Positions 42,741 through 50,377 of a stretch of DNA of 64,000 nucleotides are shown one piece after another (position 1 is the stretch's first letter; every line of letters begins with the position of its first letter). The translations under genes and the position numbers were made by a program. The DNA comes from an uncultured Clostridia bacterium (GTDB lineage: Bacteria > Bacillota > Clostridia > Oscillospirales > Ruminococcaceae). Location of the stretch: contig CANQUJ010000006.1 in the NCBI GenBank assembly GCA_947627005.1, positions 1-64,000 on the forward strand. Reading direction: 5' to 3'. The notes below the pieces were generated by a model. The model did not search any database, was not told the origin of the DNA, and worked only from the letters and a program-made list of their open reading frames with translations.

Positions 42741-42843
42741 AAAAACAAGCTATTACACCAAGCGCAAAGAGACCGCCCGCGATAGGGCGATAGAGTGGCA
42801 GGCGGCAAACGCCGAACGCGCCGCGAGCTATGGAATAATTTAA
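42737..42843 (+). pseudogene. Possible small frameshifted gene (RAIEWQ-type)
   Basis: From the second ATG the open frame gives only 18 residues. One extra A in its A6 run would give KTSYYTKRKETARDRAIEWQ and more, about 34 residues, which resembles a class of small phage/plasmid proteins. Weak evidence. Confidence 0.3.
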
Positions 42844-42857
42844 GGGGGTAAAAAATA

Positions 42858-45074
42858 ATGAAATACAACACCGAAAAGCAGGAAAACCGAATCACCGATC
42901 GCAACGGGCGCGAAATCCGCCCCGGCGACGTTGTGAAAATCTCCGACGCATATTTCAAGAACGACAACGGCCTGTATTTTGTCGAGAACGCGCCCGGCCG
43001 CGCGAGCTGGCGCGGTTCCGATCTTAGCTTGAAGAAAATATCAAAATCCGGCAAGATCAGCACCGCAAAGTATTCGCTCGCTTTTTGGCCGTTAAAATGC
43101 TTCGTCAGCAGTTGGGAAAAGCGCACCGCCGGAAACGCTTGGAACGCCGAACACGCGAAGATCGAGCTTTCGAGCGTCGCCGACGTCTCCGAAATCGTCG
43201 CATACTTCCGCGAAAAGGCCGAGAGCAGCATAGAGCAGGCCGACCGCGAGGCGCGAGACTTCGGGCAGGATTCCGAAAATGTCGCCGCCCTTCGCCGCTA
43301 TGCCGAAGAATACGAGGCCACCGCCGCCCGCCTAATCTCCGAAAAGCTGCCGGACGGCTACACCGAGCCGCAGCCCGAGCCCGCGGACAATATCCCGCAC
43401 TTCGTCCAAAACGGCATGAAAATCAACGGAAAACTTTACAGCGGCCGATATTCCGAATACGATCGCGACGACGGCGCCGTTGTGATTTACATGCGCGACT
43501 TCACCGAAACGCCCGCCGCCTCCGGGATTGAAATTTCAAACGATTCGGACAGCATGAGCGACTACTTCGAGCGCGACACCGTCACCGTCCGCCCGGATTC
43601 CCCCTACTACGCCGAGGCCGTAAAAGCTCGCGCCGCCGCTCTGATCCGCTACGCGAAAAACGCGGTCAAGCACGCCGAGAGGAATTTTGAAAAGAAAAAG
43701 GGCACGAGCTACGAAATTTACTACAAAAACGAGCTCGACCGCCGCCGCGAACGCCTCGAAAAGCTTTTAGCCCAAAGCGAAGAAACGGCCGCAGCCCCCG
43801 CCGAAAATAAAAATTTTGAAATGCAAAAGCCCTCCCCCGCCGACTCCCAAGAGTCGCCCGAACTCTCGCCCGTGATCGTCTCGAAATCCGGCGACGGCTA
43901 CATCGTCGGAAGAATGGCGGACGGCGAAGCGCTTCGCCTCGGAAGCTTCCGCAGCTTTGAAGAAGCGCAGATCTTTGCAAGGCGTATCTGCGAATATTCG
44001 CAGCCGCCGAAGAAGCCGCAGCCCGCCGCAAATCCGCAAAATAATGAAATCAAACAGCCCGAAACCGCAAAAGCGTCCCAGAGCGCCGAAGTTCCGAGCC
44101 CCGCGTCCCCCGAGTCGGGAGAGGTTCGGCAAAAAAATATTGAAACCCAACAGCCGAAACCCCTTTATTTCCCGATCGACGAAAAGGCCGCAAAACTCGC
44201 CCACGAAATGATGTCGTTAAACGACTACCGGGAAGGAAGCCTCACCGCCGAATATACGGCGCTCGTAAACGACGCCTACGACCTCGCCGACAAAATATCG
44301 AAAGTAAAGCCGCGGCAGGCCGAAAAGGCGCGACAGATCGCCGAAACCTACGCCCGCAAGCTTGCAGAAAATCTGAACGAAGCAAGCCGGATCGGCGCCC
44401 GCTGCCCCTCGGTTCTGATCACCGGCGCCTCAAACTTCCCGACCCGGAAAAAAGAAAAGCAAAACGCCGCTTTCGACCGGAATTTTGAAAGATACGAAGA
44501 GCTTCAAGGCTGCTTCGAGCGCCTCCACGGCCTTCTGTGCTCCGCCGAGGTTATCCGATCGGACGAGGCCGACGCCGCCGAGGAGCTCGAAAACAAGCTC
44601 GCAAAGCTTAACGCCGAGCAGGAAAAAATGAAATCGGTCAACGCCTTTTACAGAAAAAATAAAACGCTCGACGGCTGCCCGGCGCTCTCCGACTCCGAAA
44701 TTAAAAAATTGAAAAACGAAATGCAACAGGGCTTTCACCTCGCCGACTCGCCCTATCCGCCCTTCGAGCTTTCAAACAACGGCGCCGAGATCCGCAGAAT
44801 CAAAGAAAGGATCGAGAGCCTTAAAAAATTGAAAGATGAAGCCTCCGGCGCAAAGGAATACGAAGATCTCGGCCTCACCGTCTCGGAAAATACAGAAATA
44901 ATGCGCCTGCAATTCCGCTTTGAAGAGATTCCGTCTCCCGAAATCCGCGAAATAATGAAACGGAACGCCTTCAAATGGTCGCCGAAAAACGGTTGTTGGC
45001 AGCGACAGCTGACCGAAAACGCCCGCCTCGCGGGAAAGAAAATAATCGAGCAGCTAAAAAAGTCGGCCGGGTAA
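42858..45074 (+). CDS. Large polyvalent-type accessory protein
   Basis: 738 residues. The front (RNGREIRPGDVVKISDAYFKNDNGLYFV) is a small beta domain. A middle part is low-complexity and rich in A, E, P and S with helices. The end reads RLQFRFEEIPSPEIREIMKRNAFKWSPKNGCWQRQLTENA, which I have seen described at the ends of large multidomain plasmid/phage proteins. Enzyme motifs are not evident. TAAGGGGGT precedes the ATG. Confidence 0.65.
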   Translation: MKYNTEKQENRITDRNGREIRPGDVVKISDAYFKNDNGLYFVENAPGRASWRGSDLSLKKISKSGKISTAKYSLAFWPLKCFVSSWEKRTAGNAWNAEHAKIELSSVADVSEIVAYFREKAESSIEQADREARDFGQDSENVAALRRYAEEYEATAARLISEKLPDGYTEPQPEPADNIPHFVQNGMKINGKLYSGRYSEYDRDDGAVVIYMRDFTETPAASGIEISNDSDSMSDYFERDTVTVRPDSPYYAEAVKARAAALIRYAKNAVKHAERNFEKKKGTSYEIYYKNELDRRRERLEKLLAQSEETAAAPAENKNFEMQKPSPADSQESPELSPVIVSKSGDGYIVGRMADGEALRLGSFRSFEEAQIFARRICEYSQPPKKPQPAANPQNNEIKQPETAKASQSAEVPSPASPESGEVRQKNIETQQPKPLYFPIDEKAAKLAHEMMSLNDYREGSLTAEYTALVNDAYDLADKISKVKPRQAEKARQIAETYARKLAENLNEASRIGARCPSVLITGASNFPTRKKEKQNAAFDRNFERYEELQGCFERLHGLLCSAEVIRSDEADAAEELENKLAKLNAEQEKMKSVNAFYRKNKTLDGCPALSDSEIKKLKNEMQQGFHLADSPYPPFELSNNGAEIRRIKERIESLKKLKDEASGAKEYEDLGLTVSENTEIMRLQFRFEEIPSPEIREIMKRNAFKWSPKNGCWQRQLTENARLAGKKIIEQLKKSAG

Positions 45075-45468
45075 TCCCAGGCTGACGCCCCGTCCCCTTG
45101 AAATTTTGAAATGTCGGGGCAAGGTTGAATTTTGAAACGCTTTAGGGTCTCCCGGGGCAAAGAATTCCGAAAAATAGGAAACGCGCTTAGAGGCCGAAAA
45201 ACGCCTCTGCAAGGCGTTCCGAATTTCAAAAGGATTTTTCTTTAAAGCTCTCGCAAAATCAAAAATCGCCTCGAAAAGTCGTTGCCACATTTTAAAAATT
45301 TTGAAATGCAAGACCTAATTTCCCACAATCCGAAAAAATTTTGAAATCAAACAAAGGTTTTTGACAGCCCGCAAACCTGCCCGCAAAAAAGAAATCAGAC
45401 ATCGCCGACAGGTGTAATTTTGAAATAAATCTAAACGCCCAAATCCGCGCAATTTCGCGGAAATCCCC
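45075..45468. other. Non-coding spacer with repeated TTTTGAAAT motifs
   Basis: No gene is seen. Copies of AATTTTGAAAT or close variants occur near 45104, 45131, 45296, 45337 and 45417, with an inverted copy near 45221. The same string recurs between and at the ends of genes to 46.3 kb. Confidence 0.6.
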
Positions 45469-45497
45469 TTGACAAATGCGTATAAAAGGCGTATAAT
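45469..45497 (+). promoter_or_regulatory. hicAB promoter
   Basis: TTGACA (45469-45474), 17-bp spacer, TATAAT (45492-45497). GCGTATAA occurs twice, 14 bp apart, over the spacer and -10, a likely HicB operator. Confidence 0.85.
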
Positions 45498-45547
45498 ATT
45501 ATCGTCGGAAGGAGGCGAGCCGAACGAAAAGATCGGAGCTTATAAAA

Positions 45548-45697
45548 ATGCTCATACGAAACGGTTGGCATTTAAAAAGAAACGGCGCGGAGCATGATAT
45601 TTACACCAACGGAAGCGAGGCCGAAGCGATTCCGAGGCACAAAGAAATCAAAGAAAATTTGGCAAAGGCAATAATCAAGCGGCGCGGGCTTAAATGA
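45548..45697 (+). CDS. hicA: HicA-family toxin (mRNA interferase)
   Basis: 49 residues from the ATG: NGWHLKRNGAEHDIYTNGSEAEAIPRHKEIKENLAKAIIKRRGLK is the HicA double-stranded-RNA-binding-like fold; the histidine in AEHDIY is the expected catalytic residue. The family usually has 6-8 more residues (SELIKML), which are encoded upstream in frame without a normal start codon. GGAG lies 9 bp before the ATG. Toxin acts by cleaving mRNA; neutralised by the next gene. Confidence 0.85.
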   Translation: MLIRNGWHLKRNGAEHDIYTNGSEAEAIPRHKEIKENLAKAIIKRRGLK

Positions 45698-45736
45698 CTC
45701 CGCAGCCGCAGAAAATATAAACAGGAGGTTTGATTT

Positions 45737-46138
45737 ATGAAAAATTCTTATCCCATAGTCTTAACGCCGGACAAAAAAGGATTTACCGTCTTTATCCCGG
45801 ATTTTGAAATCAACACCGAGGGCGACGATCTCACGGAAGCGATCGAAATGGCGAGAGACGCCATCGGCCTTATGGGGATCGACATGGAAGACGACGGTAA
45901 GCCCTTGCCCGACGCGAGCCCGGTCGATTCGATATCCCGCAAAAATAACGAAATCGTTTCGCTCGTCGACGTAGATTTCGCGGAATATCGCAGAAAAAGC
46001 GATCAAAAGGCCGTAAAAAAGAACTGCACACTTCCTCGCTGGCTCTGCTACGAGGCAGAAAAGGCCAACATCAATTTTTCCTCGGTTCTTCAAACGGCCT
46101 TAAAAAAAGAGCTTAAAATCGAATCCCCCGGCAAGTAA
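45737..46138 (+). CDS. hicB: HicB-family antitoxin
   Basis: 133 residues. The N-terminal half (YPIVLTPDKKGFTVFIPDFEINTEGDDLTEAIEMARDAI) is the partially degraded RNase-H-like HicB fold; the C-terminal part (LPRWLCYEAEKANINFSSVLQTALKKEL) is a ribbon-helix-helix DNA-binding domain. It should bind HicA and repress the operon. AGGAGGT precedes the ATG. Confidence 0.93.
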   Translation: MKNSYPIVLTPDKKGFTVFIPDFEINTEGDDLTEAIEMARDAIGLMGIDMEDDGKPLPDASPVDSISRKNNEIVSLVDVDFAEYRRKSDQKAVKKNCTLPRWLCYEAEKANINFSSVLQTALKKELKIESPGK

Positions 46139-46149
46139 ATTTTGAAATA

Positions 46150-46264
46150 AAAAATGCGTTCCGCCCATATTCCCCCGAGCGAAACGCAAAAGCCCATTGA
46201 CAGATTATCCCATAACAGGTTTCTCCCATAAACAAGATTTATCCCATAACAGGATTTTTCCGTC
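46150..46264 (-). ncRNA. Candidate small RNA with tandem TATGGGA repeats
   Basis: A consensus promoter on the minus strand would start a transcript near 46264. It would contain four tandem units of about 15-18 nt around TGTTATGGGATAA. It would end at a hairpin TGCGTT...AACGCA followed by six T (about 46153-46190). No coding frame is obvious in it. It is divergent from the second tyrosine recombinase gene. Confidence 0.6.
46205..46249. repeat. Iteron-like repeats before the second recombinase
   Basis: TCCCATAA occurs at 46208-46215, 46224-46231 and 46242-46249. The first and last are in palindromic TTATCCCATAA. Possible binding sites for the recombinase or another protein. Confidence 0.7.
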
Positions 46265-46270
46265 TTCGGT

Positions 46271-46299
46271 ATTATACCACGCGGCGAAATTCCTGTCAA
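46271..46299 (-). promoter_or_regulatory. Leftward promoter of the repeat RNA
   Basis: On the minus strand TTGACA (46294-46299), 17-bp spacer, TATAAT (46271-46276). Confidence 0.85.
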
Positions 46300-46323
46300 C
46301 AGTCCAAAGAAAGGAATTTTGAA

Positions 46324-47331
46324 ATGAACCGCTACACAGAAAAATATTCAAATGCAAAAGCCTACTATCTCTCGAACCTCGAAATAACCGGCGCAAGCCC
46401 TAAAACGCTTCGCAACTACGAGCGCTCGCTTCGCCTCTTCCTCGATTTTTGGGGATCCTCTTCCCCGGAGTCCGACCCTTCCGCTTCCGATATAAGGGCG
46501 TGGCGCGATTATCTAACCGAAAACGGCCTCGCCGCGTCGACCGTTCGCTGCTATCTAAGCGATCTTTCGTATTTCTTCTCCGCGATGTCCGACCCTTCCC
46601 TTGAAGAAGACAGGGCTTACAACTCCAACCCCGTAAGCCGAAGATTCTACCCGAAGATCGAATCCCGCCCCTACGATATGATTTTAACCGACCGGCAGGT
46701 TTGCCGCCTTTGGCTTCGCGAAAAGCCCTTGGCGGAAAAAGTGAAATACTTCCCGCGAAACTACGCTATCGTCGTGCTTCTCTTAACCTCCAAAATCCGA
46801 AACGCCGAGCTTCTTAATTTAAGGCTCTGCGATATCGACTTTGACAACGACGAAATAACCGTCGAGCGTGGCAAAGGCGGAAAATTCCGAAGAGTATATC
46901 TTCAACCGATAGCGAAAAGCGGGATCCGCCTCTATCTCGAATCCGGCATAAGGCCGCAATCAGCGGGGTCCGACGATTATCTTTTCGGAACGACTTCGGC
47001 TGCTTCGTTCGGAACCAACGACCGAACCGAGCAATGGCACAAAGGAAGCTCTCAATGGCTTTCGGATATCGTCGAGCGCTATGTTTTCAACGCCGTGGGC
47101 GTTCACGGCGTAAGGACTCACGATTTAAGGCATATAGGCTCGCGGTTAGAGCTTAACAGCGGTTCGAGTATCGAGCTTCTTCAATCCGAGCTCGGCCATT
47201 CCTCGATCGTCACCACACAGATCTACACCGGCAGACTCGAAGCGCGGGGCGAACGCGCAAGCGCGATAAAAGCCCTCGCAGAACGCGACCGGCAGGCCGA
47301 AAACAATTTTGAATTGATAAGACCCGCTTGA
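46324..47331 (+). CDS. Second tyrosine recombinase (XerC/D-like)
   Basis: 335 residues with the SAM-like N-terminal domain (SPKTLRNYERSLRLFLDF) and a catalytic domain. Conserved residues: Arg in SKIRNAELLNL, Lys in RGKGGKFRRVYL, HDLRHIG, LGHSS and Tyr in TTQIYTG. It is more like Xer-type enzymes than like the att-proximal integrase. It lies next to iteron-like repeats, so it may act on a local site, for example DNA inversion or dimer resolution. AAAGGAATTTTGAAATG contains its ribosome binding site and the common TTTTGAAAT string. Confidence 0.9.
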   Translation: MNRYTEKYSNAKAYYLSNLEITGASPKTLRNYERSLRLFLDFWGSSSPESDPSASDIRAWRDYLTENGLAASTVRCYLSDLSYFFSAMSDPSLEEDRAYNSNPVSRRFYPKIESRPYDMILTDRQVCRLWLREKPLAEKVKYFPRNYAIVVLLLTSKIRNAELLNLRLCDIDFDNDEITVERGKGGKFRRVYLQPIAKSGIRLYLESGIRPQSAGSDDYLFGTTSAASFGTNDRTEQWHKGSSQWLSDIVERYVFNAVGVHGVRTHDLRHIGSRLELNSGSSIELLQSELGHSSIVTTQIYTGRLEARGERASAIKALAERDRQAENNFELIRPA

Positions 47332-47339
47332 TTTTATAA

Positions 47340-47373
47340 CAAAGCCCCGCTTAATGTCGCAGCGGGGCTTGTA
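47340..47373 (+). terminator. Terminator-like hairpin after the second recombinase
   Basis: AAGCCCCGCT pairs with AGCGGGGCTT; the T-tract is weak. Confidence 0.6.
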
Positions 47374-47461
47374 ATTTAATCTAACTTGCGCTATAATAAT
47401 TATATATAGACAAAAATATTGAAACCCTTTGCGATTTTCTTTTGAAAGGACTTTTTGTTTT

Positions 47462-47635
47462 ATGCTTCCCAAACTCAACGTCGTAACCGAAAGGTTTTCC
47501 ATCGAAGCGACTTCCCAAAACGACCCCGATTCAAAAAGATTATTCGTGATCGAGGCCGAAAGCTTAGAAGCCGCTCGTCTAAGGCTGCCGGCGGGGTGGA
47601 TAGCCGTTACCGGCGTAAAAAAAGAAAAGGAGTAA
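47462..47635 (+). CDS. Hypothetical protein
   Basis: 57 residues, AAAGGAC upstream. Ends with SLEAARLRLPAGWIAVTGVKKEKE. It directly precedes the next gene. A TATAAT at 47395-47400 may serve as -10. Function unknown. Confidence 0.55.
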   Translation: MLPKLNVVTERFSIEATSQNDPDSKRLFVIEAESLEAARLRLPAGWIAVTGVKKEKE

Positions 47636-47639
47636 AGCT

Positions 47640-47930
47640 ATGAACGGCGACATCGGGCAGATAAAATCCTTTGCCGATAACATTTGGAGTTATATCGAAC
47701 CTAAAATCGACAAAAAGCTTGCAGACGGCGTTCGCTATTATAAGGCGAGCGTTGTACAAAATCCCCGAGACGGAAAAATCAAAATTCAGCGCCCGTTCGA
47801 GGATTCCCAAATCGAGCTCCCCTGCGCCGCCTCGGCAGCCTCGCTTAAGGCCGGCGACCAATGCTTGATTCTCGTCTTCGGCTCCGCCTCAAACTCATAC
47901 GTCGTCGGAAAGGCCGATTTCACCGCTTAA
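47640..47930 (+). CDS. Small beta-barrel-like phage protein
   Basis: 96 residues: helical front, then YKASVVQNPRDGKIKIQRPFEDSQIELPCAASAASLKAGDQCLILVFGSASNSYVVGK. The second half looks like a small barrel seen in phage baseplate-associated proteins. It is oriented opposite to the tail genes it faces. Function not shown. Confidence 0.6.
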   Translation: MNGDIGQIKSFADNIWSYIEPKIDKKLADGVRYYKASVVQNPRDGKIKIQRPFEDSQIELPCAASAASLKAGDQCLILVFGSASNSYVVGKADFTA

Positions 47931-47934
47931 ATAA

Positions 47935-47976
47935 AAGCCGCCCCGCTCGCTTTTCGCAGGCGGGGCTTTTTATGCC
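47935..47976. terminator. Terminator between rightward accessory and leftward tail genes
   Basis: GCCCCGC pairs with GCGGGGC, with A-rich left and T-rich right flanks. Confidence 0.8.
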
Positions 47977-47988
47977 AAAATGCGGATT

Positions 47989-48512
47989 TTACGAGATTAT
48001 TACAGAGTCGATCACCAGTTGTGTTTGAGTGTAAAGAGTATCCGGCCCGATCATAATGACCAGACTGTTTTTATAGTAGTCATACCCCGCTTTTTCAAGC
48101 TGCTCTCTCGTAAAAATGACTCTTTTTCCGATAGTGTCTCCAACCATTGTGGTTTTATCGGTCACATAGTTGCCGCTAAGGTTTTCCGCAAGTCTCACCG
48201 TAATTACTTGGGCGCTGCGGTTGCCGCTTCTTCTATCGGCGTATTCCACTTGAATGGTTTTCCAGTTTTCATAATCGCTTGTCGTCGGCGGGCCGTATAC
48301 CGAAAATGGATAAATACATAATTGAATATTCCCGCTCAAGTGCATACCGCGATTTTCTATACTGCTGCTTCCGTGGGTATAACCGCTGATATATGAATAG
48401 CTTAACCGCCCTTCATCTTGAAGCTTTTCCCAATCGGCTTGGGTCTCGATTATAACCGGCAACCCCCCCCCGATTTCAAAAGCGCTCTTCTTCTACTGAA
48501 AAAATCCTGCAT
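47989..48512 (-). CDS. Phase-variable tail-tip paralogue 4 (OFF)
   Basis: From the ATG at 48512 (GGAGGAATATAAA upstream) it reads MQDFFSRRRALLKS, the same start as its neighbours. A G9 run (48463-48471) follows. As read, the frame stops after six more residues. G10 or G7 would join it to LPVIIETQADWEKL and a 157-residue body that stays open to 47989 and ends ...LVIDSVIIS. The body is beta-rich with no known motif; ENWKTIQVEYADRR aligns with NW.t.. in the paralogues. Probably a receptor-binding or tail-tip protein, by position and family pattern. Confidence 0.75.
48463..48471. repeat. G9 tract (C9 on the + strand) in tail-tip paralogue 4
   Basis: Interrupts the gene after codon 14; out of frame here. 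Confidence 0.92.
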
Positions 48513-48534
48513 TTTATATTCCTCCTGTTTTGAT

Positions 48535-49153
48535 TTATGATATTTTTATTTCGGTTATGGTTGCGTATGCCCATGTCATAAGGCCGGTCCAAATTCCGAG
48601 GCGCCGCTCGGCGATGTCTATATCTTCATATTCTATCGGCGTTCTCCGTTGCAATTCACTTCGGTGAAACACATAAGTGTAAGTCTTTCCTTCTTGAGAC
48701 GAGGGCTTATAACAATTGGTCGCGTAAAATTTTTCGACCGGTTTATTTTGAAAAGTCCCTCCTCTGTTGTAAGTGTCATAAAATATATGCTGCGAAACAT
48801 TTATATTTGCTGACGGGCCGGTATATATAAATTTTATTTCTACCGTTTGCCAGTTCTTAAGCGCGGGGTGTAAAACGTTTATTTCTCCTGCGCTTTGGAA
48901 TGGCAGAAAAATAATCGAGCAGCCGGTATAAAAGCCTTCATCTGTAATAACGTATTTATCGGCTATTGAATTTTCCACATAATCACCGCTCCATTCGGGA
49001 TTTAATATAAGTTTATAGCCTTCGGTTTTAAAATTCCAGCTATTATATTTTAATACGTTTTCAATACCCCCCCCCGCACGAATAATAAGTATAAGGCAAG
49101 CTTATGTCGCCGCTGCTTAAAAGCGCCCGCCGCCTACTGAAAAAGTCTTGCAT
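48535..49153 (-). CDS. Phase-variable tail-tip paralogue 3 (OFF)
   Basis: From ATG 49153 it reads MQDFFSRRRALLSSGDISLPYTYYSC, then a G9 run (49067-49075). As read, a TGA follows four codons later. With G8 the frame continues as IENVLKYNSWNFKTEGY through VENSIADKY to the stop at 48535 (about 205 residues), with no other interruption. NWQTVEIKF and the end ATITEIKIS match the other copies. AGGAGGAAAAACT precedes the start. Function inferred as tail-tip/receptor binding. Confidence 0.77.
49067..49075. repeat. G9 tract (C9 on the + strand) in tail-tip paralogue 3
   Basis: Lies directly after codon 26 (TGC); out of frame here, in frame with eight. Confidence 0.92.
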
Positions 49154-49164
49154 AGTTTTTCCTC

Positions 49165-49707
49165 CTATATTATTTCAATTTTTGTTATGTAAATGTCTTT
49201 GGGATTCCACTCGTTGGAGCCGAGGAATATAGAACCGTTGGGGCTAACCGGCGAACTCTGTACGTTGATAACCGAGATCTCCGAGTTTGTTCTTATGTCG
49301 AACATGCCCAAAACAGCTAAAGGTTTAGCTGACGACTGACTCGGCTTGTGGCCTTGATACGCGAATATAACCCCCCCCGCCGAATTTTCGGTGGTAACAA
49401 GAATCGTTCGCCAGTTTTTGAGCCCGCTGTGAAGCTTGCGATAGTTTACGCTCGAATCGTCCGTAGATTCCCAAGGCAATTCAACCATCATATAGCTGCT
49501 CGCTCGGCAGCCCAAGCCGCTCGAATAGTCAGTAACAAACGGAAGAGGAAAGACCGAATAGGCCGTTCCCGAGCGATCGACGTTAAAGCTTTTAACCGTC
49601 TCTAATCCGATTTTGTTGTATTTGTCGAAATACACATACGGAAGCTCGATCTTAGCTTCCCCCGCCGAGGTAAAAAGCTGCCTTCTCCTGCCGAAAAATT
49701 CATGCAT
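49165..49707 (-). CDS. Phase-variable tail-tip paralogue 2 (ON)
   Basis: 180 residues in one open frame: MHEFFGRRRQLFTS at the start, LKNWRTILVTTENSAGG in the middle and DIYITKIEII at the end. The middle carries a G8 run (49371-49378) coding for the glycines near residue 111; here it keeps the frame. A change by one base would cut off the last 40 percent. AGGAGGAATTGAT precedes the ATG. The only copy of the array that is fully open in this sequence. Confidence 0.8.
   Translation of the reverse strand: MHEFFGRRRQLFTSAGEAKIELPYVYFDKYNKIGLETVKSFNVDRSGTAYSVFPLPFVTDYSSGLGCRASSYMMVELPWESTDDSSVNYRKLHSGLKNWRTILVTTENSAGGVIFAYQGHKPSQSSAKPLAVLGMFDIRTNSEISVINVQSSPVSPNGSIFLGSNEWNPKDIYITKIEII
49371..49378. 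repeat. G8 tract (C8 on the + strand) in tail-tip paralogue 2
   Basis: In frame here, coding A-G-G-V around residues 110-113. Confidence 0.92.
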
Positions 49708-49767
49708 ATCAATTCCTCCTATATTTTAATTATATCATAATTTGATATGATTTGCAATACATTTGTA

Positions 49768-50360
49768 TTATCTTATCACTATTTTATTTATAGTGTAGCG
49801 CGGAAAGTTTATATAAATCAGCAGTCTTCTCAAGCCGATATCAAGATCTTTGTATTTTGCATATTCCGGCGTGCCTCCGTTATCTATCATTTCGCTTCTT
49901 TTGAAGATTGTTGAAATCATTTTGTCCTTCTCATAGCTTATTTTCTTGTTTATAGACCTACTTAAATACTCATGATTATATACTCCTCCGTCGCTCGTAT
50001 CTTTTTGTGATATTTGAAAATACATATCATAATATAGGCCGATAGACCAAGAAACATTTTGATATGCGGTATCTGTATTTCGATTTCTTGCCAGTTTCCC
50101 AAGCCGTCCGCCAAAACAAGCCCGTCTGGGGTCTCTTTATAAGGCATATTCACATAATAAGATCCGTTGCATAATCCGTTAAAGTCGCTCGGAAAAGCGT
50201 CGAACAAGCCGTAGCTGCCTCCAGAAAAATATAAACGTTCCGGCGTAGAGTTATATTTCAGAATCGCTTGATTGCTTCCGCCCTCTTCCCAATAATTATA
50301 CGGAAGAGGAATTGATTCCGACGGCAGTATAAGCCTTCTTCTGCTCATAAATTCGTTCAT
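49768..50360 (-). pseudogene. Tail-tip paralogue 1, frameshifted without a long tract
   Basis: From ATG 50360 (GGAGGGC upstream) it reads MNEFMSRRRLILPSESIPLPYNYWEEG up to GNWQEIEIQI. The homology then continues one frame away as NVSWSIGLYYDMYFQISQKD, ending RYTINKIVIR at 49768. One base seems missing near 50066-50076 (CAG-AT). No homopolymer is present, so this looks like a fixed mutation, not a switch. Confidence 0.7.
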
Positions 50361-50377
50361 TTTAAGCCCTCCCCTTT

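Noticed and set aside
46205-46249. CRISPR array from the TCCCATAA repeats
   Set aside because: Units are too short and too close (16-18 bp), with no spacers of usual size and no cas genes.
36950-49378. Treating all frame breaks as sequencing errors
   Set aside because: Long host genes (877, 1,151, 873 codons) are intact, and the four tracts fall only in two gene classes. Single breaks without tracts could still be errors, which I state in each case.
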